Below are positions 27,443 to 36,613 of a stretch of DNA of 64,000 bases, piece by piece (position 1 is the stretch's first letter; the number at the start of each line of letters is the position of its first letter). The notes under the pieces are model-generated. The model ran no database searches, had not been told where the DNA came from, and saw only the letters and a list, made by a program, of their open reading frames with translations. Source of the DNA: Achromobacter xylosoxidans A8 (GTDB taxonomy: Bacteria; Pseudomonadota; Gammaproteobacteria; Burkholderiales; Burkholderiaceae_B); the NCBI RefSeq assembly GCF_000165835.1, contig NC_014640.1, forward strand, positions 1-64,000, in the 5' to 3' direction. The translations under genes were made by a program, and so were the position numbers.

Positions 27443-28366
27443 TTACAGGGTCGGGGAAGCTTCCGCAGGCGTACCGCAGACCTGCTTGATCGTCTGCCTT
27501 AGCCAGCGGTGTGCCGGGTCGCTGTCCAGCCGAGGCGGCCAGGCCTGCACCACCGTGACCGGGCGCATGGACACCGGCACTTCGAAGGCGCGCAGCTTCA
27601 GGCCCAGGCGCTCGACGCCGGGCATCAGGTTCTGGGGCATCGACGGCAGCACCAGGTCGGAATCGGCCAGGGCGAAGATCGCGGCGTGGAAGGTGGGCGT
27701 GATCAGCGTGACGTGGCGCGCCAACCCGAGTTCTTCCAGGGTGTCGTCTATAGGTCCTTGCGCGCGTCCCCGACGTGAGACGCTGACGTGGTCGTAGGCG
27801 CAAAAGCGCTGCGGGGTGATGGGCGCCTTGAAGATCGGGTGTTCATTGCGCGCCAGACCGCAGAAGGCGGTAGTGAACAGGGTCTGCACCTTGATATCGG
27901 CGCCGAACTTCTGCGAGGAACCGATATAGAGATCGGCATCGCCGCTGAGCGCGTCGGCGTCGTGATTGCCTTCGGAGACGAAACGCAGCACGGCGCGCGG
28001 CGCATAGCGGCGCAAGTGTTCGCGCAGCCGGCCGCCGTAGCCGCCCACGAACACGTCGTTGGCGCGCAAGGTGAAGACACGGGTCAAGGTCGCCAGATTG
28101 ACGTCTTCGCCGAAGGCCGTGAAGACGGCCTGCGCTTGATCGATCACGTGGCGCACCTGTTCATGCAGGGCCAGCGCGCGGGGCGTGGGCGCCAGGCCCC
28201 GGCCGGAACGCACCAGCACGGGGTCGCCGACGGCTTCCCGGATGCGTGCCAGGCTGCGGCTCATGGCGGGAGTGCTCAGGTTCAGCCGGCGCGCCGCGCC
28301 GACGACGCTGCCTTCCTGGATCAGCACGTCCAGGGTCAATAGCAGATTCAGGTCTAGCGGTTTCAT
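27443..28366 (-). CDS. LysR family transcriptional regulator
   Basis: A 307-residue regulator starting MKPLDLNLLLTLDVLIQEGS with the HTH VVGAARRLNLSTPAMSRSLARIR, typical of the NodD/LinR-like LysR subgroup, followed by the effector domain. It is divergent from the glyoxalase/flavin-reductase pair at 28531-29705 and may control them. Upstream in-frame codons (to 28450) lack family similarity, so ATG 28366 was chosen; the ribosome site is weak. Confidence 0.85.
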   Translation of the reverse strand: MKPLDLNLLLTLDVLIQEGSVVGAARRLNLSTPAMSRSLARIREAVGDPVLVRSGRGLAPTPRALALHEQVRHVIDQAQAVFTAFGEDVNLATLTRVFTLRANDVFVGGYGGRLREHLRRYAPRAVLRFVSEGNHDADALSGDADLYIGSSQKFGADIKVQTLFTTAFCGLARNEHPIFKAPITPQRFCAYDHVSVSRRGRAQGPIDDTLEELGLARHVTLITPTFHAAIFALADSDLVLPSMPQNLMPGVERLGLKLRAFEVPVSMRPVTVVQAWPPRLDSDPAHRWLRQTIKQVCGTPAEASPTL

Positions 28367-28530
28367 GCGTCCAAGCATAGCGCGGCGGACAAACCCGGCG
28401 GGCGTTCCAGGGTTGCGTCTGGTGCACTTCTCGATTGCTCGGGACGGCATTCCCCGGCGTTCGGACCGGGACCAACATTCCAGCCTTGGCCGCGCGTGGG
28501 CGCAGGCCGATGAAAACCAAGGAGAGACAA

Positions 28531-29013
28531 ATGGCGCTGGAAGTTCTGGAGCTGCATCATCACGCCGTGCGCATGCCGCTGGACAAGGTCGCGGCCATGG
28601 GCGCGTTTTATGGACACGTGCTGGGGCTGGACACGGACCGTGGCCGTTGGGAGATTCCGGGCATCGCCGGGTACTTCCTGGACATGGGCAACGACTGCCA
28701 GATCCATCTGCTGGGCAGCGACGGGCCGTCGCCCTATTCCCAAGGCCCGGGCTGTGATCCTGTGGAAAACCATGTGGCGCTGGCGGTGCGCGATATCGCG
28801 GCGGCCGAGGCGGAACTGCAGCGCCTGGCCGTGGACTACTGGAAGCTGGACAACGTGGCGGCGCCCGAACTCATGCAGCTGTTCCTGCGCGACCCGGTCG
28901 GCAACCTGATTGAGCTGCATCAGATCGGCCGCTGCCGCTGCAAGCGCAGCGACCGCGCCTTCGCCGACGCGAAGGCCGCGCAAGGCGCCGCGCCGTCGCA
29001 GGGCCGGGACTGA
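28531..29013 (+). CDS. VOC family (glyoxalase/dioxygenase-fold) protein
   Basis: A 160-residue single-module vicinal-oxygen-chelate protein: ELHHHAVRMPLDKVAAMGAF at the start, NDCQIHLLG in the middle, and ENHVALAVRD with FLRDPVGNLIELHQ for the second beta-alpha unit. Metal ligands are probably the early His, the His of HVALAV and the Glu of IELHQ. The tail is basic with RCRCK. AAGGAGAG (28519-28526) sets the start. It is co-directional with the flavin reductase 17 nt downstream. Lyase versus dioxygenase activity cannot be told. Confidence 0.83.
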   Translation: MALEVLELHHHAVRMPLDKVAAMGAFYGHVLGLDTDRGRWEIPGIAGYFLDMGNDCQIHLLGSDGPSPYSQGPGCDPVENHVALAVRDIAAAEAELQRLAVDYWKLDNVAAPELMQLFLRDPVGNLIELHQIGRCRCKRSDRAFADAKAAQGAAPSQGRD

Positions 29014-29030
29014 GGGGCTGGGGATAAGCC

Positions 29031-29705
29031 ATGTTCATCGATCTGAATGACCTGGCGGGCCCGGCGCGCTACAAGCTGCTGACCGCGGCGATCGTGCCGC
29101 GGCCCATTGCCTGGATCGTGTCGCGTGACGCCGCAGGGACGACGAACGTGGCGCCGTTCTCGTTTTTCAACCTGATGTCGGGCGATCCGCCGCTGATCTG
29201 CGTCGGCATCGGCGTGCGCGGCGATGCGCCCAAGGACACCGCGCGCAACATCGCCGAGCGTGGCGAGTTCACGGTCAGCCTGGTGTCCGCGCCGCAGGCC
29301 GGGCGGATGAATGTGACCGCGGTGGATTTTCCGGCGGGCGTGGACGAGTCCCGGGAAGCCGGCCTGGAGCTGTCGCCATCGCGGCGCATCGAGGTGCCCT
29401 GGGTGGCGCAATCGCCGGTGGCGTTCGAGTGCCGGGTGCATGAGCTGATGCGCATCGACCGCCGCAGCCTGATCGTGGCGCAAGTGGCGGCCATGCACGT
29501 GCGAGACGACGTGGTGGCGGACCGGGAGCATCTGTATCTGGATGGCCCGGCGATGGATCTGCTGGCGCGGTTGCACAACCCGGGCTGGTATTGCAGGCCG
29601 CAGGCGGCCTTCCAGATGCCCCAGCTGACGCTGGCGCAGTGGGAGGCGTTGAAGCAGTCGGGCGAGGCCGAGCGGTATCTGGAGCAAGGCGCCGGAGAGC
29701 GCTGA
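29031..29705 (+). CDS. Flavin reductase-like (FMN-binding split barrel) protein
   Basis: A 224-residue protein with the flavin reductase-like domain: AIVPRPIAWIVSRDAAG, NVAPFSFFNLMSGDPPL and DTARNIAERGEFTVSLV. Relatives bind FMN and supply reduced flavin to monooxygenases or are uncharacterised. It probably forms an operon with the VOC protein; together they may handle an aromatic or electrophilic metabolite. A second protein of this broad fold lies at 52028. Confidence 0.85.
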   Translation: MFIDLNDLAGPARYKLLTAAIVPRPIAWIVSRDAAGTTNVAPFSFFNLMSGDPPLICVGIGVRGDAPKDTARNIAERGEFTVSLVSAPQAGRMNVTAVDFPAGVDESREAGLELSPSRRIEVPWVAQSPVAFECRVHELMRIDRRSLIVAQVAAMHVRDDVVADREHLYLDGPAMDLLARLHNPGWYCRPQAAFQMPQLTLAQWEALKQSGEAERYLEQGAGER

Positions 29706-29723
29706 TGGAACCAGCGCGCGGCG

Positions 29724-30656
29724 TCACCGCCCCGTCCGCGCCTTCAGATCCCCCATCTCCTCTAGCATGAGCTGGTGCGCATAGCGTGAGAACACGCTGA
29801 CCAGCCGCGTGCGCGTGTGGTACGGCGGGTAAAGCAGCGCCACCGTCACCGGCACGGCGGGACTGAAGGGGCGGATCTCGACATTGTGGGCGGCGTACTC
29901 CTCGCGCGCGGCCAGCGGGTTGATGAGGGCCACGCCCAGGCCCGCGCCGACCAGGGCGCAGATGGACGAGCCCAGGCCGGCCTCGGCCACGGTCTGGCGT
30001 TCGACCTTGGCCGTCCTGAACACCGCGTCGATCTTTTCGCGCAGCGGCGTGCCGCTGGTGAAGGCCACGAACGGCTCGCCGGCGAAGTCCGCGGGCTTGA
30101 GTTTTTTCAGTTTGGCCAGGCGATGGCCTTTGGGCACCACCGCTACGCAGCTCATCGTCAGCACGGGTTCGACCTGGATGCCGGGGGAGTCTCCCGACAG
30201 CATGGCCAGCCCGGTGTCGCAGAACCCTGAACTGATCCAGTTGTGCACCGTGCTGGCGTTGCCGGAATGGATGGACACCATCACGTCCGGGTATTCCGTC
30301 TTGAAGGCGGCGACGATGCGCGCCAACAGGCCGCCGGCCAGCCGCGGCATGGCGGCCACGCTCAGGCGGCTGGCGCTGAACGAGCGGATGCTGGCCGCGG
30401 CTGACTCCAGTCCGGCCAGGCCGATGAAGGTCTTCTCCACTTCCTGGAAGAAGCGCGAGCCGTCCTGCGTCGGGCTCAGGCGGCTGCCGTTGCGGTCGAA
30501 CAAGGCGAACTGGGTAATGGCTTCCAATTGCGCAATTAAGCGGCTAACGTGCGGCTGCGAGGTGTGCACGCGGCGCGCGGCGGCGGTCATTGAGCCGGTC
30601 ATCATGACGGCGCGGAACGCCTCGATGTGCCTCAGGCCCATCCGTGGAATGGCCAT
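29724..30656 (-). CDS. LysR family transcriptional regulator
   Basis: A 310-residue LysR protein with the N-terminal HTH (about 8-66; MGLRHIEAFRAVMMTGSMTA and TSQPHVSRLIAQLE) close to the OccR/NocR/LysR subgroup that senses amino acids or opines. It is divergent from the amino-acid importer operon at 30828-36079 and is the natural candidate to activate it. The effector domain follows to the C-terminus without truncation. Confidence 0.88.
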   Translation of the reverse strand: MAIPRMGLRHIEAFRAVMMTGSMTAAARRVHTSQPHVSRLIAQLEAITQFALFDRNGSRLSPTQDGSRFFQEVEKTFIGLAGLESAAASIRSFSASRLSVAAMPRLAGGLLARIVAAFKTEYPDVMVSIHSGNASTVHNWISSGFCDTGLAMLSGDSPGIQVEPVLTMSCVAVVPKGHRLAKLKKLKPADFAGEPFVAFTSGTPLREKIDAVFRTAKVERQTVAEAGLGSSICALVGAGLGVALINPLAAREEYAAHNVEIRPFSPAVPVTVALLYPPYHTRTRLVSVFSRYAHQLMLEEMGDLKARTGR

Positions 30657-30827
30657 GTCAAATCCGTATAGAGGAATACTTGATTGGAACTGGATAAAAC
30701 CATACCGCTAGTTGATACTTTTCGCCAGCCGCGGGGCTCATCGCGGGACGAGGCGGCTGTCAGCCTGGCTGGCGCCGTCGATCGTGAACATAAGCATGCG
30801 CCGCTCGAACGGCGCCAAGGGAATCAG
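30657..30827. promoter_or_regulatory. Divergent LysR/importer promoter region
   Basis: Contains GTAT-N6-ATAC (30666-30679), a short inverted repeat in the AT-rich half nearest the LysR start that could be part of a LysR box. AAGGGA near 30818-30823 is the ribosome site of the binding-protein gene. Promoter hexamers are not convincing. Confidence 0.35.
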
Positions 30828-31739
30828 ATGAAAGCACTTGCTGCGATCTCCGCCGCCGTGGCCCTCTTGGGTGGTGCGGCCTCCGCCCACGCCGAAGGCC
30901 CCAGCCGCCTGGACAAGATCAAGGAAACCGGCGTGATCACGCTGGGCCACCCGGAGACCTCGGTCCCCTTCGCCTATCTCGACGGCAACCAGAAGCCGAT
31001 CGGCTACACGGTGGAGATCTGCCAGGAAGTCGCCCAGTACGTGAAGGCCGCCCTGAAGCTGCCCAAGCTCGAGGTGCGCTACAACCCGACGACGTCGGCC
31101 ACGCGCATTCCGCTGCTGGCCAATGGCACCATCGACCTGGAATGCGGCAACACCACCAATAACCTCGAACGCCACAAGCTGGTGTCGTTCGCGCCCACGA
31201 CCTTCGTGGCGCAGGTGGTGCTGGTGGCGCGCAAGGACGGCGGCGTGGATCCCAACAACCTGGAGTCCTTCCGCGGCAAGTCCATCGCCGCGCAGGCCGG
31301 CGGCCAGACCTTCCGGCTGATCTCGCAGCTGAACGCCAAGGGCAACCTGGGCATCACCATGGCGCCGACCAAGGACACCGCCGAAACCATCCTGATGGTG
31401 GAATCAGGCCGCGCCGCGGGCTCGGCCAATGACGACGGCATCGCCTATGGCGCGGTGGCTTCGTCGAAGAATCCGGACGCCTTCGTGATCGGCACCAAGG
31501 GCCTGGAAATGGCGCCTTACGGCATCATGGAGCCCAAGGATGATCCGGCCTTCAAGAAGGTGGTGGACGATGCCGTGCGCGACTTGATCAAGACGGGCAA
31601 GGTCGCCGCGATCTACGACAAGTACTTCAATTCGCCGATCCCGCCCAAGCAGATCAACCTGAAGTACCCGATGAGCGATGCGCTCAAGCGCGCGCTGGCC
31701 AATCCGACCGATTCCGGCGATCCCAAGGCGTACGAGTAA
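30828..31739 (+). CDS. Amino acid ABC transporter substrate-binding protein (GltI-like)
   Basis: A 303-residue periplasmic protein with a clear signal peptide (MKALAAISAAVALLGGAASA, cleavage after AHA). The mature part, RLDKIKETGVITLGHPETS and NGTIDLECGNTTNNLER, is a paralogue of the protein at 6867-7754. It lacks the longer frame claimed from 30684. A 10-bp hairpin follows the gene and probably protects its mRNA so that binding protein exceeds permease. Confidence 0.92.
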   Translation: MKALAAISAAVALLGGAASAHAEGPSRLDKIKETGVITLGHPETSVPFAYLDGNQKPIGYTVEICQEVAQYVKAALKLPKLEVRYNPTTSATRIPLLANGTIDLECGNTTNNLERHKLVSFAPTTFVAQVVLVARKDGGVDPNNLESFRGKSIAAQAGGQTFRLISQLNAKGNLGITMAPTKDTAETILMVESGRAAGSANDDGIAYGAVASSKNPDAFVIGTKGLEMAPYGIMEPKDDPAFKKVVDDAVRDLIKTGKVAAIYDKYFNSPIPPKQINLKYPMSDALKRALANPTDSGDPKAYE

Positions 31740-31749
31740 GCAGGCTGCG

Positions 31750-31772
31750 CGCGGGACGCCTAGCGTCCCGCG
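31750..31772 (+). other. Intra-operon stem-loop after the binding-protein gene
   Basis: CGCGGGACGC (31750-31759) pairs perfectly with GCGTCCCGCG (31763-31772) around a CTA loop. No T-tract follows. Such hairpins between a binding-protein gene and its permease genes usually stabilise the upstream mRNA or attenuate read-through. Confidence 0.7.
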
Positions 31773-31832
31773 GCTTGCGTGCAAGGATGCCGGCCGCCAG
31801 GCGCGGTGGGCATCGCCATCAAGGGACGGGGC

Positions 31833-32579
31833 ATGAATTACAACTGGAGCTGGAGCGTCTTCCTGGATATGTCGCCGGACGGCGTGCATACCTTTCTGCA
31901 GACGATCTTCATCGGCGTGGGCTGGACCCTGGCGCTGGCCCTGACGGCGTGGGTGTTCTCGCTGTTGCTGGGGTCGGTGCTGGGCGTGATGCGCACCGCC
32001 AGTTCGCGCCTGATGAATGCGCTGGGCGCGACCTATGTGGAGGTCTTCCGCAACATCCCGCTGCTGGTGCAGATGTTCCTGTGGTATTTCGTGCTGCCCG
32101 AGCTGCTGCCGCATGCCTGGGGTCTGGCCATGAAGCAGATGCCGCAGCCCTGGGGCCAGTTCGTGCCCGCGGTGCTGTGCCTGGGGTTCTATGGATCGGC
32201 GCGCGTGGCCGAGCAGCTGCGCGCGGGCATACAGTCGCTGCCGCGCGGCCAGTTCCAGGCGGGCACCGCGCTGGGCCTGACCGAGGCGCAGGTGTACCGC
32301 TACGTCATCCTGCCGGAAGCGTTCCGCATCGTGCTGCCGCCCCTGACTTCCGAGTTCATGGGCACCATCAAGTATTCGTCGGTGGCGCTGACGATAGGAC
32401 TTTTGGAACTGACCGGCCAGGCGCGTTCGATGGCGGAATTCAGCTTCCACATCTTCGAGGCGTTTTCTGCTGCCACGGTGATCTACCTGATCATCAATGG
32501 CATTGTGGTGCTGGGCATGCGCATGCTTGAACGCCACGTAGCCGTGCCCGGGCTGATCGGTTCGGCGAAAAGGCCCTAG
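31833..32579 (+). CDS. Amino acid ABC transporter permease (GltJ-like)
   Basis: A 248-residue HisMQ-type membrane subunit starting MNYNWSWSVFL after AAGGGACGGGG. The EAA loop is around LPRGQFQAGTALGLTEAQVYR and VILPEAFRIVLPPL. It is the counterpart of the permease at 7777 and functions with the next gene as a heterodimer. Confidence 0.91.
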   Translation: MNYNWSWSVFLDMSPDGVHTFLQTIFIGVGWTLALALTAWVFSLLLGSVLGVMRTASSRLMNALGATYVEVFRNIPLLVQMFLWYFVLPELLPHAWGLAMKQMPQPWGQFVPAVLCLGFYGSARVAEQLRAGIQSLPRGQFQAGTALGLTEAQVYRYVILPEAFRIVLPPLTSEFMGTIKYSSVALTIGLLELTGQARSMAEFSFHIFEAFSAATVIYLIINGIVVLGMRMLERHVAVPGLIGSAKRP

Positions 32580-32588
32580 GACGACGCC

Positions 32589-33278
32589 ATGGGCAAATTC
32601 GATTTCGATGTGATCTGGGCGGCGCTGCCCTATCTGTTCAAGACGGGCATGACATTCACGCTGACGCTGACCGCGCTGGCGGGCGTGATGGGCCTGGCGT
32701 TGGGCACGCTGCTGGCGATGATGCGGCTGTCGCGCTTCAAGATACTGTCGGTGCCAGCGGGCATCTACGTCAACGTGATGCGTTCGATTCCGCTCTTGCT
32801 GGTGATCTTCTGGTTCTATTTCCTGGTGCCGTACATTGCCGCCTGGGTGGTGGGGTCGCCCACGCCGCTGCGCGTGGGGGCGTTCAATTCGGCGGTGATC
32901 ACCTTCACCTTGTTCGAGGCCGCGTACTTCTGCGAAATCATGCGCGCGGGCATACAGTCGATCGCGCGCGGGCAGGTGTCGGCCAGCATGGCGCTGGGCC
33001 TCAACCACTGGCAGGGCATGCGCTACGTGGTGCTGCCGCAGGCCTTCCGCAACATGCTGCCGGCGTTGCTGACGCGCATCATCATCCTGTTCCAGGACAC
33101 CTCGCTGGTGTATGTGCTGTCCTTGACCGACTTCCTCGGCGCGGCGGCCAAGATCGGCCAGCGCGACGGCCGGTTGGTGGAGCTCTATCTGTTCGTGGCG
33201 GTGGTGTATTTCGTGATCTGCTTCACGGCGTCCCGCCTGGTCAAGCTGCTGGAAAAGCGCACGCGAGTGCTGCGCTAG
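32589..33278 (+). CDS. Amino acid ABC transporter permease (GltK-like)
   Basis: A 229-residue membrane subunit, 9 nt after the previous gene. The EAA segment is ARGQVSASMALGLNHWQGMR with VVLPQAFRNMLPALL. It partners the GltJ-like protein and is the paralogue of the gene at 8490. Confidence 0.91.
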   Translation: MGKFDFDVIWAALPYLFKTGMTFTLTLTALAGVMGLALGTLLAMMRLSRFKILSVPAGIYVNVMRSIPLLLVIFWFYFLVPYIAAWVVGSPTPLRVGAFNSAVITFTLFEAAYFCEIMRAGIQSIARGQVSASMALGLNHWQGMRYVVLPQAFRNMLPALLTRIIILFQDTSLVYVLSLTDFLGAAAKIGQRDGRLVELYLFVAVVYFVICFTASRLVKLLEKRTRVLR

Positions 33279-33292
33279 CGCAGCCCTTCCAG

Positions 33293-33301
33293 TTATCCAC
33301 A
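33293..33301 (+). other. Perfect DnaA-box sequence TTATCCACA upstream of ABC ATPase gene
   Basis: The 9-mer TTATCCACA lies in the 33-bp gap between permease and ATPase genes, 11 nt before the ATG. It matches the E. coli-type DnaA-box consensus exactly; function is unproven. Confidence 0.4.
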
Positions 33302-33311
33302 GGTTCCAACA

Positions 33312-34070
33312 ATGCAACTCTCTTCCCAGCCCCCGATGATAGCGATCAAGCAGGTCAGCAAGTGGTACGGCGACTTCCAGGTACTGGACGATTGCTCCAC
33401 CACCGTGGGCCGTGGCGAGGTCGTGGTGGTTTGCGGGCCGTCTGGCTCGGGCAAGTCCACGCTGATCAAGACCGTGAATGCGCTGGAGCCCTTCCAGAAG
33501 GGCGAGATCCAGGTCAACGGCATTTCGGTGGGCGATCCGCGCACCAACCTGCCCAAGCTGCGCGCGGTGGCCGGCATGGTGTTCCAGCACTTCGAACTGT
33601 TCCCGCACCTGTCGGTGACGGAGAACTTGTGCCTGGGCCAGCTCAAGGTGCTCAAGCGCGGCAAGGACGAAGCCCGCCAGCGTGCGCTGGCCCTGCTGGA
33701 GCGCGTGGGCCTGTCGGCGCACAAGGACAAGCACCCCGGCGAACTGTCGGGCGGCCAGCAGCAGCGCGTGGCGATAGCGCGCGCGCTGTCGATGGACCCG
33801 GTGGTCATGCTGTTCGACGAACCGACCTCGGCGTTGGATCCGGAGATGGTCAACGAGGTCTTGGACGTGATGACCGACCTGGCCGCCGAAGGCATGACGA
33901 TGATGGTGGTGACCCATGAAATGGGGTTTGCCCGCCGCGTCGCCGACCGTGTGATTTTCATGGACGGCGGCAAGATCGTGGAAGACTGCGACAAGGAGCA
34001 GTTCTTTGGCGACGTGGAGGAGCGTGCGCCGCGCACGCGCCAGTTTCTTTCCAAAATCCTGCAGCACTGA
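33312..34070 (+). CDS. Amino acid ABC transporter ATP-binding protein (GltL-like)
   Basis: A 252-residue ATPase: Walker [10 protein letters not shown] at 42-50, LSGGQQQR near 145-152, Walker [17 protein letters not shown]-loop [10 protein letters not shown] start at the internal Met (33336, [12 protein letters not shown]) is also possible. Last subunit of the importer, directly followed by threonine aldolase. Confidence 0.92.
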   Translation: MQLSSQPPMIAIKQVSKWYGDFQVLDDCSTTVGRGEVVVVCGPSGSGKSTLIKTVNALEPFQKGEIQVNGISVGDPRTNLPKLRAVAGMVFQHFELFPHLSVTENLCLGQLKVLKRGKDEARQRALALLERVGLSAHKDKHPGELSGGQQQRVAIARALSMDPVVMLFDEPTSALDPEMVNEVLDVMTDLAAEGMTMMVVTHEMGFARRVADRVIFMDGGKIVEDCDKEQFFGDVEERAPRTRQFLSKILQH

Positions 34071-34075
34071 TAGCC

Positions 34076-35131
34076 ATGACCCAGACCCACCCCGCCGCCA
34101 CCCGCGCACCCGTCGACCTGCGCAGCGACACGGTCACCCATCCCACCGCGGCCATGTACGAACGCATGCGTACCGCGCCCATCGGCGATGACGGCCTGGA
34201 CGGCGACCCCACCGTGCGCGAGCTCGAGGCATACGTGGCCACGCAATTGGGCAAGGAAGCCGGGCTGTTCGTGCCCAGCTGCACCATGGCCAACCTGTTG
34301 GCGGTGTTGGCGCAGACGCAGCGCAATGAACAGGTGGTGCTGGAGTCGGCCGCCCATATGTACACGTCCGAACGCGGCGCCGCCACGTTCACCGGGTCGT
34401 TCTACCTGGGCGTGCGTGGTTCTGATGGCGCCATGGACCTGAACCGCCTGGAGGAAGCCTTGCTGTCCGGCGGCCACAGGTTGAAGACGGCGCTGGTGAC
34501 GATGGAGACCTCGCACAACAATGCCGCCGGGGCGGTGCTGCCGCTGGACCACATGCAGGCGGTGCTCGGTCTGGCGCGTGCGGCGGGCGCGCCCGTGCAC
34601 CTGGATGGCGCGCGCCTGTACAACGCCGCCGTGGCGCTGGGCGTGGCGGCGGGCGAGATCGCCCGCCATGCCGACACGGTGTCCCTGTGCTTGTCCAAGG
34701 GCTTGAGCGCGCCGGTTGGCGCGGTGCTGGTCGGCAGCCAGCCTGTCATGGCCCGCGCGCGCGTGCTGCGCCGCATGTTGGGCGGAACGCAACGCCAGTC
34801 GGGCATCATGGCCGCGGCCGGCCTGGAAGGCGTGCAGGCAATGAGCGGGCGGCTGGCCGAGGACCACGTCCGCGCGCGCCGCCTGAGCGCCGGCATCAAC
34901 CGCCTGGGGCGGACGATCTCGGCCACTGAACCGCAGACCAACATCGTGCAGGTAGAGACGGCCGGGACCGGCATGAGCAATACCGAGTGGGTCGCGGCGC
35001 TGCAGGCCGCGGGCCTGCTGGTGCGCCCCTGGGGCCGCACGCGGTTGCGCTGCGTGACCCACCGCCACATCGGCGACGCCGACATCGACGCGGCCGTGCG
35101 GGCTTTCGAAACGGTGCTGAACGCCGGCTGA
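34076..35131 (+). CDS. Low-specificity L-threonine aldolase
   Basis: A 351-residue PLP enzyme that cleaves L-threonine or allo-threonine to glycine and acetaldehyde, or analogous beta-hydroxy amino acids. It shows the canonical start VDLRSDTVTHPT, GDDGLDGDPTV, ETSHNNAAGAVLPL and HLDGARLYNAAVALG, with Lys208 in CLSKGLSAPVG as the Schiff-base lysine. It starts 5 nt after the ATPase stop, so the importer probably brings in its substrate. Confidence 0.9.
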   Translation: MTQTHPAATRAPVDLRSDTVTHPTAAMYERMRTAPIGDDGLDGDPTVRELEAYVATQLGKEAGLFVPSCTMANLLAVLAQTQRNEQVVLESAAHMYTSERGAATFTGSFYLGVRGSDGAMDLNRLEEALLSGGHRLKTALVTMETSHNNAAGAVLPLDHMQAVLGLARAAGAPVHLDGARLYNAAVALGVAAGEIARHADTVSLCLSKGLSAPVGAVLVGSQPVMARARVLRRMLGGTQRQSGIMAAAGLEGVQAMSGRLAEDHVRARRLSAGINRLGRTISATEPQTNIVQVETAGTGMSNTEWVAALQAAGLLVRPWGRTRLRCVTHRHIGDADIDAAVRAFETVLNAG

Positions 35132-35173
35132 TCTGCTCCGTTTCGGGGGGCCTGCGCGATGCGATAATGCCGC

Positions 35174-36079
35174 ATGACCACGACCCATCTTTCCCGAAAA
35201 GACTATCTCTGCGCACTGGCGGTCGTGGTCATCTGGGGTACCAACTTCGTCGCCATGAAAGTCGGCATGCGGGGTCTTTCCCCCATGCTGCTGGGCGCGC
35301 TGAGATTCGCGCTGGCGGCCTTCCCCCTGATTCTCTTCGTACGCGCGCCGCGCCTGCCTTGGCGCTGGGTGGCGGCCTATGGGCTGGTGCAGGGCCTGGG
35401 CCAGTTCGGGCTGCTCTTCACCGCCTTGAAGTTCGGCATGCCGGCCGGCATGGCGTCGCTGGTGATCCAGACGCAGGCGTTCTTCACGCTGCTGCTGGCC
35501 GCGCCGCTCCTGCATGAGCGCGCGCAGCGCCATCACTGGATCGGGCTGGGCGTGGCGGCGCTGGGGCTGGCGGTCATCGCTGGCGGCCGCGGCGAAGGAC
35601 CGGGCCAGATGACCATGGTGGGCTTTGCGCTGACGCTGGGCGGCGCGTTCATGTGGGCCGTGTCCAACATCATCGTGCGGCTGGCCAGCCGCAAGGCGCC
35701 CGGCTACGACCCGTTTGCCTTCATCGCCTGGAGCAGTGCCGCGCCGGTGCTGCCTTTCCTGCTGCTGGCCGTGCTGATCGACGGCTGGGAGCCGGTGACC
35801 GGCATGATCCTGGGCATGGGCTGGGGGGAAATCCTGTCGGTGTTGTACCTGGCGGTGCTGGCCACCTTGGTGGCCTACACGCTATGGACGCAATTGCTGA
35901 CGCGCCACGCCGCCGCCAAGATCGCGCCGTTCTCGCTGCTGGTTCCCGTGGTGGGGCTGTGGGCCGCGTCGATGGCCTTTGGCGAGCGGCTGGAGCCGCT
36001 GCAATGGCTGGGCGTGGCCTGCGTTCTGGCCGGCCTGCTTTTCAACCAGCTGGGCGGGCGCTGGCTGCGCACACGCTGA
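35174..36079 (+). CDS. EamA family (DMT) transporter
   Basis: A 301-residue inner-membrane protein with about ten hydrophobic helices in two EamA repeats (VIWGTNFVAMKVGMRG near the start and AFMWAVSNIIVRLAS opening the second). Typical of amino acid or metabolite exporters such as EamA/RhtA. Located 42 nt after threonine aldolase, it could export glycine or a related product, though a separate unit is possible. Confidence 0.85.
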   Translation: MTTTHLSRKDYLCALAVVVIWGTNFVAMKVGMRGLSPMLLGALRFALAAFPLILFVRAPRLPWRWVAAYGLVQGLGQFGLLFTALKFGMPAGMASLVIQTQAFFTLLLAAPLLHERAQRHHWIGLGVAALGLAVIAGGRGEGPGQMTMVGFALTLGGAFMWAVSNIIVRLASRKAPGYDPFAFIAWSSAAPVLPFLLLAVLIDGWEPVTGMILGMGWGEILSVLYLAVLATLVAYTLWTQLLTRHAAAKIAPFSLLVPVVGLWAASMAFGERLEPLQWLGVACVLAGLLFNQLGGRWLRTR

Positions 36080-36157
36080 TTCGGGCTGCCGAGAACCCTA
36101 CCCCGCGCCGCCTCGCCCGTGCGGACTAAGCCGTAACGGCGAGCAGACCCGGCGGCC

Positions 36158-36454
36158 TCAGAGTTGCTCGAAACGGATGTAACGCTTATCGGTGTACTCC
36201 CGGCGGGTGGTGATCTCTTCCACGCTGGCGCCCGGGGGACCGCGCCGCAGCCATTCCAGCATGTGGTCGACCTGATCGGCGGTGCCTTGCACCAGGGCTT
36301 CGACCGTGCCGTTCGGCAGGTTCTGCACCCATCCCTTGGCGCCCAGCATGTGGGCGCGCCGCACCGTGGCGTGGCGGTAGCCCACGCCCTGCACGGTGCC
36401 GGTAATCGTGACGTGCACGGTCTCGATATGGGTATCGGCTTTAGGGTCTTGCAT
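36158..36454 (-). CDS. acyP: Acylphosphatase
   Basis: A 98-residue enzyme hydrolysing carboxyl-phosphate bonds. The signature GTVQGVGYRHATVRRA contains the catalytic Arg27, and Asn45 sits in GWVQNLPNGTVEALVQG. Length and both catalytic residues match the family. It is transcribed alone on the minus strand, convergent with the EamA gene. Confidence 0.92.
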   Translation of the reverse strand: MQDPKADTHIETVHVTITGTVQGVGYRHATVRRAHMLGAKGWVQNLPNGTVEALVQGTADQVDHMLEWLRRGPPGASVEEITTRREYTDKRYIRFEQL

Positions 36455-36613
36455 TGTTTCTCTCTTGGATGAGGCGCCGCGCTCGGCGATGTACGTAGAC
36501 GGTAGTGACTACGGCGGATGGTCTATAGGCCCGGGGGTCGCCTGGCGATACGTTAGAGCTCATGTCAAAACGTGCCAACGGGAACACCGTTACCAGAGCT
36601 TGGAGAAGCCATT

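Noticed and set aside
31404..34109. A 901-codon open frame on the minus strand across the importer genes
   Set aside because: It mirrors genuine permease and ATPase genes with conserved motifs on the plus strand. Long antisense frames are expected in high-GC DNA, and its translation is His/Arg/Gln-rich without family features.
33293..35536. A 747-codon minus-strand frame over ATPase and threonine aldolase
   Set aside because: Antisense shadow of two well-recognised genes; no plausible start site or domain.
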